Both the position numbers and the translations under genes were made by a program. The notes below the pieces were generated by a model. It did not search any database and was not told the origin of the DNA. It worked only from the letters and a program-made list of their open reading frames with translations. Source: Nemertoderma westbladi (taxonomy: Eukaryota; Xenacoelomorpha; Nemertodermatida; Nemertodermatidae). From it: 23,207 bases of DNA. Each line of letters starts with the position of its first letter. Position 1 is the stretch's first letter. The stretch is taken from assembly GCA_032718475.1 (NCBI GenBank), contig JAUCBJ010007241.1:1-23207 (forward strand). The letters run 5' to 3'. Positions 20,601 through 23,207 of this stretch are shown piece by piece.

Positions 20601-20696
20601 ATTATCTACGGGGGCATAGCCTTCCTGAGATAAACAACGATTACTTGCTAACAATAGCAAAAACCACCATACTATCTTAGTCAATAATATTACCAT
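8334..20696 (-). CDS. C16orf89: C16orf89-like secreted protein (UPF0764 family), six exons
   Basis: Exons on the minus strand: 20696-20492, 19053-18916, 15176-15017, 14147-14039, 13362-13203, 8602-8334. All five introns are GT-AG, and phases match at each junction (1, 1, 2, 0, 1), giving 346 residues. A signal peptide (about 1-23) and no membrane span indicate secretion. Motifs shared with vertebrate C16orf89, from memory of the family: DGIIGLRAAQG (59-69), HSFDENKSDEC (149-159), CTITEFCWNMM (172-182), HGYQATHQILY (188-198), RDLFLENIFTC (251-261), WQRPEGCYGE (281-290) and HSHISSLATGVLASYLR (324-340). Eight mature Cys (159, 172, 178, 207, 230, 261, 287, 323) could form four disulfides. N-glycosylation sequons lie in NNT and NKS. 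The molecular function of the family is unknown; the human gene is described as thyroid-enriched. Introns are 1438, 3739, 869, 676 and 4600 bp; introns 2, 3 and 5 hold most of the repeats. The 5' end upstream of the ATG is not defined. Confidence 0.9.
8603..9475. other. 3' part of intron 5, no further gene seen
   Basis: This intron sequence is AT-rich near 9050-9130, with a short (TCTGTTGA)-like repeat at 9187-9225. I see no exon signals in frame with the flanking exons. Confidence 0.4.
9476..10409. mobile_element. Foldback-like element with C/G-rich palindromic ends
   Basis: The left end TACCGGTGTCACAAGGAAA (from 9476) and the reverse complement of the right end, TACCGGTGTAACAGGAAAA (to 10409), are imperfect inverted repeats. 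Each is followed inward by 100-150 bp built from short palindromes: TTTTCCTAGGAAAA alternating with C/G runs such as GCCCCCCCGGGC (about 9498-9640 and 10278-10395). The centre holds a 68-bp tandem array. The 8-mer CAGCAATA lies at 9470-9477 and again at 10415-10422; it may be a target duplication, but it is offset from the right terminus. No coding frame is visible. It lies in intron 5. Confidence 0.6.
9903..10217 (+). repeat. 68-bp tandem repeat, four full units plus a partial
   Basis: CTGTAACCTGCTCCTTTCC recurs at 9903, 9971, 10039, 10107 and 10175, an exact 68-bp period. Each unit also has GTTTATTGTTTTGGTTAGA, the reverse complement of a block found inside both MITE copies and at 20300-20350. 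Units differ by scattered substitutions. Confidence 0.9.
10536..10640. repeat. Cluster of GTAC/CCGG short palindromes
   Basis: GTACCGGTAC and close variants occur several times within about 100 bases (GTACCGGTACGGTACC, ACGGTACCGGTACTG, TTACCGGTACCG). I see no gene; the two plus-strand frames nearby (10439-10738, 10751-10975) are without recognisable motifs. Confidence 0.6.
11175..11234 (+). repeat. Perfect 30-bp tandem duplication
   Basis: A 30-base unit starting AATAACTGAGCCTCTTCC and ending GGGGGATGGCC is present twice without a mismatch (11175-11204, 11205-11234). Confidence 0.95.
11369..11886 (-). repeat. Satellite arm 1: 15- and 17-bp units (inverted partner 12239-13141)
   Basis: Plus-strand units are ATCGAGAGTAAAAAT (15 bp) and ATCGAGTGTTGAAAAAT (17 bp), largely alternating. 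They are the reverse complement of the units in 12239-13141. The long minus-strand frame through it (Phe/Leu/Ile/Tyr-rich) is a by-product of the repeat and is not a gene. It lies in intron 5 of the C16orf89-like gene. Confidence 0.95.
11983..12050 (+). repeat. 19-bp AT-rich tandem repeat in the satellite spacer
   Basis: AATATTTAACAATATTTAT repeats with TAACAA at 11992, 12011 and 12030, about 3.5 units. It sits in the 352-bp spacer between the two inverted satellite arms. Confidence 0.85.
12239..13141 (+). repeat. Satellite arm 2: inverted partner of arm 1, with higher-order repeats
   Basis: Units CGATATTTTTACTCT (15 bp) and CGATATTTTTCAACACT (17 bp) fill 0.9 kb. From about 12515 a larger unit appears, marked by ATCTCGCGTT at 12531, 12766 and 13016. 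The periods of 235 and 250 bp differ by exactly one 15-bp unit. The variants TTAATCAAGTTAATTT and CTCTATATTT occur only in this arm. The frame of about 300 codons on the plus strand is repeat-derived. The array ends about 55 bp from the intron 5 donor. Confidence 0.95.
13203..13362 (-). CDS. C16orf89: C16orf89-like exon 5
   Basis: Acceptor ATTATTTCAG at 13363 (phase 0) and donor ACA|GTGAGT at 13202 (phase 1). It encodes residues 205-257, beginning NGCGD and ending YELRDLFLEN. Reading on past the donor in frame gives a stop and loses the family motif, which supports this boundary. Confidence 0.88.
14039..14147 (-). CDS. C16orf89: C16orf89-like exon 4
   Basis: Acceptor CATTTTAG at 14148 (phase 2; its first base completes a Gly codon) and donor CAG|GTCAGT at 14038 (phase 0). 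It encodes residues 169-204. CTITEFCWNMM and HGYQATHQILY correspond to the family's C.LSDFC..LM and GY.LSHQLLF motifs. The exon has no initiating ATG and only 109 bases. Confidence 0.87.
14385..14587. mobile_element. MITE copy 2 (same family as 1841-2067), in intron 3
   Basis: It begins CCCATGTGAAGAATACTAGG and ends CCTGGTATTCTTCACAT, matching the termini of the first copy with one TIR mismatch. It shares the interior AGGTTACAGAAGGGCTGAA block but is 24 bases shorter. The small minus-strand frame at 14400-14585 lies inside it and is not a gene. Confidence 0.88.
15017..15176 (-). CDS. C16orf89: C16orf89-like exon 3
   Basis: Acceptor CTTTTTCCATAG at 15177 (phase 1, completing Gly115) and donor CGG|GTTAGT at 15016 (phase 2). 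It encodes residues 116-167, including MWLKVEQ, HSFDENKSDEC and VIGTN, and two possible N-glycosylation sites (NNT, NKS). The alternative of reading to the TGA/TAA beyond 15016 breaks the match to the family. Confidence 0.87.
15518..15592 (+). repeat. tRNA-like SINE head next to the 36-bp minisatellite
   Basis: A-box TAGCTCAGTTGG (15524-15535) and B-box GGTTCGAACCC (15568-15578) both match the polymerase III consensus and are spaced as in a tRNA. The D-arm is good. The acceptor stem (GGCGGGG against CTGGGTC) and the anticodon stem are poorly paired, so a tRNA-derived SINE or tRNA pseudogene fits better than a working tRNA. The minisatellite starts about 70 bp downstream. Confidence 0.7.
15664..16877 (+). 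repeat. 36-bp minisatellite, about 33 units, in intron 2
   Basis: The unit core is TAGCAGATAGGAGTAGCGCC followed by CACCCCTACCTT and a variable triplet-like end (CGGG, AGCG, CAGG, CTGG, GGGG, TGGG). All units keep exactly 36 bp, so several frames stay open on both strands: 12-residue periods SSAHPYLRVADR on plus and VGVGATPICYPK on minus. These frames (up to 394 codons) lie inside an intron of a gene on the minus strand and are read as repeat by-products. It ends at a GC-rich GGGGCGCGTGGCGCCGCGC stretch (about 16888-16910). Confidence 0.95.
17130..17160 (+). repeat. G-tract (16 G) with flanking G runs
   Basis: A run of 16 G (17135-17150) is followed by TGGGGAGGGG. It could form a G-quadruplex on the plus strand; in the transcript of the minus-strand host gene it would be a C-tract. 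Confidence 0.85.
17247..17300. promoter_or_regulatory. Three 11-bp palindromes at 21-22 bp spacing
   Basis: CTATCAGATAG (17247-17257), CTGTCAGACAG (17269-17279) and CTATCAGATAG (17290-17300) each have perfect dyad symmetry around a central A. Starts are 22 and 21 bp apart, about two helical turns. A protein-binding cluster or transposon subterminal motif is possible; no factor is assigned. Confidence 0.4.
17443..17780 (+). repeat. Degenerate tandem repeat of about 45 bp
   Basis: Variants of GATGGCGACGGAGTCTATT followed by AAAC recur at about 17443, 17489, 17529, 17570, 17621, 17661, 17710 and 17754, with spacings of 40-51 bp. Short plus-strand frames (17301-17507, 17517-17849) run across it, but it is internally repetitive and within intron 2, so I do not call a gene. 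Confidence 0.6.
18123..18137 (+). repeat. G-tract (15 G)
   Basis: An uninterrupted run of 15 G, the second such tract in intron 2. Confidence 0.9.
18563..18760 (+). repeat. Second block of the 36-bp minisatellite, about 5.5 units
   Basis: Same unit and orientation as 15664-16877. It repeats a rare order of variants (CAGG unit, then a GTAACACCC unit, then an AGCG unit) that also occurs at about 16540-16630. It ends about 155 bp before the exon 2 donor. The minus-strand frame at 18477-18749 is repeat-derived. Confidence 0.93.
18916..19053 (-). CDS. C16orf89: C16orf89-like exon 2
   Basis: Acceptor TTTCACGCAG at 19054 (phase 1, completing Gly69) and donor AAAG|GTGAGC at 18915 (phase 1). It encodes residues 70-114, ELSGIYDKVNDAK through VKNAPNYYK, an alpha-helical-looking segment. 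A longer frame running into 18752 is intron read-through. Confidence 0.88.
19054..20491 (-). other. Intron 1; possible decayed LTR-like stretch, no extra exon seen
   Basis: The 92-codon minus frame at 19542-19820 has no recognisable motif. Around it are two similar segments (about 19795-19835 and 19868-19912, sharing CTAGGGG and a GATC-AAAGGTG-like part) and a TATTTAAG on the minus strand at about 19730. An old LTR is conceivable but not shown. Confidence 0.35.
20300..20350 (+). repeat. Single copy of the shared MITE/68-bp-array module
   Basis: GTTTATTGTTTTGGTTAGA followed 10-20 bases later by GTAACCTGTTCCTTTCCCT matches the junction of two units of the 9903-10217 array and, in reverse, the interior of both MITEs. 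Confidence 0.8.
20492..20696 (-). CDS. C16orf89: C16orf89-like exon 1 (start codon, signal peptide)
   Basis: ATG at 20696-20694; donor AAG|GTAAGT at 20491 (phase 1). Residues 1-23 form a strong signal peptide with a hydrophobic WWFLLLLAS core and likely cleavage after CLS. Residues 24-68 include NLAAIVIDALDRLV and DGIIGLRAAQ. An AT-rich TTATAATTAA lies just upstream, but no promoter is assigned and a non-coding 5' exon is possible. Confidence 0.88.
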
Positions 20697-21038
20697 ATCA
20701 ACAATTAATTATAAGTTTTCTAATTATCACCTTTACCTAAACTTCAATTAAAACTGAAGTATATTTCTTAGACAATGATAATTATTAGTTGCTATAAGAT
20801 AGGCTTATTAGAACAGGAAATTTAATGACTTGAATGTTTACAGCATGTTTATTACATTAATGGGTATTAATAATAACTATTTATTTCATTGTAAATAATA
20901 ATGTTGCAGTATTATATTCATCGAATTTAATGTAGTAAGTATCCTATAGTGACACAAAAATAGCAAACCTGCATACAGTTTCTTTCACACTTAACTATTC
21001 TGAAATCGAATCTGGAAGAATCTGGAAAGGGAACTGCA
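20697..21038. other. AT-rich upstream region of the C16orf89-like gene
   Basis: This presumably contains the 5' leader and promoter. I can assign no specific element with confidence. Confidence 0.35.
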
Positions 21039-21100
21039 GGTGTAGAACCCACGACCTTTGGAGTGGTGTGAATGCAAGACAATGGATTCAACCGCTACAA
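21039..21100 (-). repeat. tRNA-like SINE head
   Basis: Minus strand: A-box-like TAGCGGTTGAATCCATTG (21080-21097) followed by B-box-like GGGTTCTACACC (21039-21050). Stem pairing is weak, so this is a tRNA-derived repeat rather than a tRNA gene. Confidence 0.5.
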
Positions 21101-21341
21101 TGCACAGAAAATATCGAATATACTTGTATTAGAACACGATTCGTAGAAAATGTCCAAATAATACTTACACTTTATACTGTTGTTACGTTCAATATGCTCA
21201 AAGTAACAATAAACACAATATTGCAATGTTCTAGATACGAACAAGGGCGAAATCGCCCAAAGGTCCGCGTCTACTAACGCAGGTGCTGTCTCCTTGAATG
21301 GCACTTAACAATCTTACTAACAGAAAACTTCAACGGAATGT

Positions 21342-21405
21342 GGGGATTGAACTAGGGACCTAGAGATTCCAAGTACCACGCCCTACCAAGTGATCCACTT
21401 CGCGC
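21342..21405 (-). repeat. tRNA-like SINE head, same orientation as 21039-21100
   Basis: Minus strand: A-box TGGATCACTTGG (21386-21397) and B-box AGTTCAATCCC (21342-21352), spaced as in a tRNA with a long variable region. Both this unit and the 21.0-kb unit have GGTCCGCGT-containing sequence upstream (about 21500 and 21265). Confidence 0.55.
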
Positions 21406-21410
21406 CATAT

Positions 21411-22383
21411 GAAGCCTTAAAACCAAAACCCAAGTGGAAATTAATATCAACAACACCAACAACAACAACGGAGTGAATACAAGAGGTCTCGCTACGCGGA
21501 CCTAATAACGTAAGTGAGGGCATCGCACACACCCCTGCGCTAAGGCTCACCTGGAATAAGTGACTCGCCCCACACTCACACATGAATGGCAGCCATATTT
21601 CAATGGATACTTAATGTAAATTTCTGGAGTACATAACCATTAAAAACACGGCAGATACTATTACTATACAATTTCCTTCTATCATTACTCTTCAACTAAC
21701 TAATCAGAATTGAGATGAAAATATGTTTTGTCGAAATCCTTAAAAAATCACGTTATTGTGATGTATAGAGTGTAAAATGATGTTCCACATAAATGTTTTT
21801 TCGTACTTTTTAGACCACATTATTGGCCAGTTATGACGAAAACGATCGGAGAATATCTCCCGGTATTACAGTACCACTAGTATTACACGGGACTGTTACT
21901 ACAAATAAAGGCTAAACTGAATCTTTGTCCTATAATAATGCAATTAGAAAGGAAAACCAAAACAGTTAGTTTAGGCTCATCGCGTAACTTCGCTTTCATA
22001 TAAAGTGAAATAAAATGAAACCGGATATTTAAAAGGAAGGTGATGAATGGGGCTCCCTGTTTCATTGGCCGAAAGAAGCTGTAAACAGCCACACACTGAT
22101 TGCATTATCAATCAGTATTTAGCCGGCGGTTAAAAGATCGTTAGGCAGTCCGCCCCCGCCGAGAAAACCAACAGTTTAATCCCAATAGCGCCTAAAGTCA
22201 GCCACAAAGGTTAAAAGGCGAGCAAAAGTATACTCATTAGAGGAAGGCAATGGTTTCCATTACATCCACCGGTAGTGTATTCTCTCATTCAAACCACAGT
22301 CTGAATGTTAATTAAGTCAGGAATGAATTTTAATCAAATCCCTGTGAGAGCACTTTTGAATCGTACTTTATTGCGACTTGCCA
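21411..22383. other. Sequence between SINE and Gypsy fragment, possibly including LTR
   Basis: No gene is seen. The stretch just left of the Gypsy fragment (about 22090-22380) would be where its 3' untranslated region or LTR should lie; on the minus strand it has AATAAA near 22366. I cannot define LTR ends from one copy. Confidence 0.3.
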
Positions 22384-23207
22384 GAGTACATGAGATAAAA
22401 TAAGTCTGTCCAAATTACTTTCAGTTTCGAGCGGTTGTTTAAAATGTCTTCAAAACCGCCTATTTCGCCACCAGGTACGTCCTGAAACAAGTTTGACACG
22501 ATAATTGCGTAATGGACTGATCTCAATGATATCTCCAACTTTGTTCCAACTTTGATCTTGTATTCGTACTTCAGTTCCAATTCATAATGGTTGGAGGTCT
22601 CTCGCACTTGCGTTATAAAGGGTTACGGTTTTGTTTATTGTTTCATCAGCAATTTTCCACCACTTGGGGTCAAACGCTGTATGGTGTATTGGAACCTTGG
22701 AACCTATATGACGACCGAACACAATTTCGTTAGGCGATATCCCAGTGTCAGTTCGTGGGGTGTTACGGAGTTCCATTAACCCCACTTGGAATTCCTCGGC
22801 GTTTATATCAGGTTTATCCATTTTTGCTAGCATATTTTTAATTTGTTTCACATATATGGTGAACTTGTAGTTAATTCTACGGGATCTACGCCCCATCGGT
22901 TTAGCAGTTGTCAGAAACTTGCTGCGTTATATTGGGGCCCATTGTCACTTCGGAATTTAGTTGGTATTCCCAGTTCGACAAAGAATTTCCTGACTACAAA
23001 TCCAACTTGCTGGGATGATGGGTCGTGTTGCCACTGAGCAACTAATGGATAGCATTAGTTGCATTAATGTTACTGACGCTCACTGAAGTCCCCGTGTTTG
23101 GGTCGTCTACTGGTGACCGACTGAGACAATCTGCTATGAGATTTTTTTTTCCTGGTTGCCATTTAATAGTAAACTGATATTTAGATTGTAGAGTTGCTTT
23201 GAAACGT
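22384..23207 (-). pseudogene. Ty3/Gypsy retrotransposon pol fragment, deleted and frameshifted
   Basis: Running in from the right edge on the minus strand: the end of the RNase H domain (FTIKWQPGKKNLIADCLSR, about 23120-23180), matching the QPGK-N--AD-LSR motif. Next is an integrase core piece with GIPTKFRSDNGPQYNAASF (about 22910-22970), containing the second catalytic Asp. Then comes LMELRNTPRTDTGISPNEI (about 22700-22790), the NTP-TG-SP-E-V-GR segment that ends the core, and after another frame change a C-terminal segment with V-DVPGG-RRF-like sequence (about 22430-22530). The zinc-binding HHCC region and the first catalytic Asp are missing between RNase H and the core, and stops interrupt the frame, so it is inactive. 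The 104- and 79-codon frames here are parts of this remnant. Confidence 0.88.

Noticed and set aside
22582-22896. Small host gene on the minus strand
   Set aside because: Its motifs (NTP-TG-SP-E, GR) are those of a Gypsy integrase, and further pol pieces flank it in order.
1-23207. Bacterial-type operons, ribosome binding sites, or a plasmid or phage system
   Set aside because: Spliced exons, polymerase III-type repeats, LINE/Gypsy/hAT elements and satellites show eukaryotic nuclear DNA.

Overview
The window is eukaryotic: AT-rich, repeat-dense DNA with spliced genes and many degenerate transposable elements, consistent with an invertebrate animal. No base in it fixes the species. tRNA-headed SINE-like units, Ty3/Gypsy, LINE and hAT-like remnants, and an over-represented TAGGCCTA octamer are compatible with a marine invertebrate genome, but that is inference.

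Two host genes are supported, both on the minus strand. (1) A six-exon gene runs from an ATG at 20696 to a stop at 8334. Five GT-AG introns keep frame throughout, and the spliced product of 346 residues is a homologue of the secreted UPF0764 protein C16orf89. Several exons are too short or lack an ATG and are easy to miss; they were found by splice sites, phase and family motifs. (2) An uninterrupted 252-codon gene (4358-5116) encodes a type I membrane protein with a signal peptide, an MRH/mannose-6-phosphate-receptor-like lumenal domain, one membrane span and a sorting-type tail ending in Y-D-K-L.

Layout: 1-3460, unknown broken ORF, a 227-bp MITE and an inverted duplication. 3861-4267, hAT-like MITE. 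4358-5116, MRH receptor gene. 5546-6547, about 1-kb terminal-inverted-repeat element holding a tRNA-like unit. 6588-7620, decayed LINE reverse transcriptase split by another tRNA-like unit. 8334-20696, the C16orf89-like gene. Its intron 5 holds a 0.9-kb element with C/G-rich palindromic ends around a 68-bp tandem array, and a very large inverted satellite (11369-11886 against 12239-13141). Intron 3 holds a second copy of the 5' MITE. Intron 2 holds a tRNA-like SINE head next to a 36-bp minisatellite of about 33 units, a second short block of the same minisatellite, and G-tracts and palindromes between them. 20697-23207: two tRNA-like SINEs in the same orientation and a deleted Ty3/Gypsy pol fragment at the right edge.

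The most unusual parts are the intronic inverted satellite, which would transcribe into a long hairpin; the shared module carrying a 19-bp identical core, found in MITEs, in a tandem array and at a lone site; and the minisatellite whose rare unit order recurs 2 kb away.
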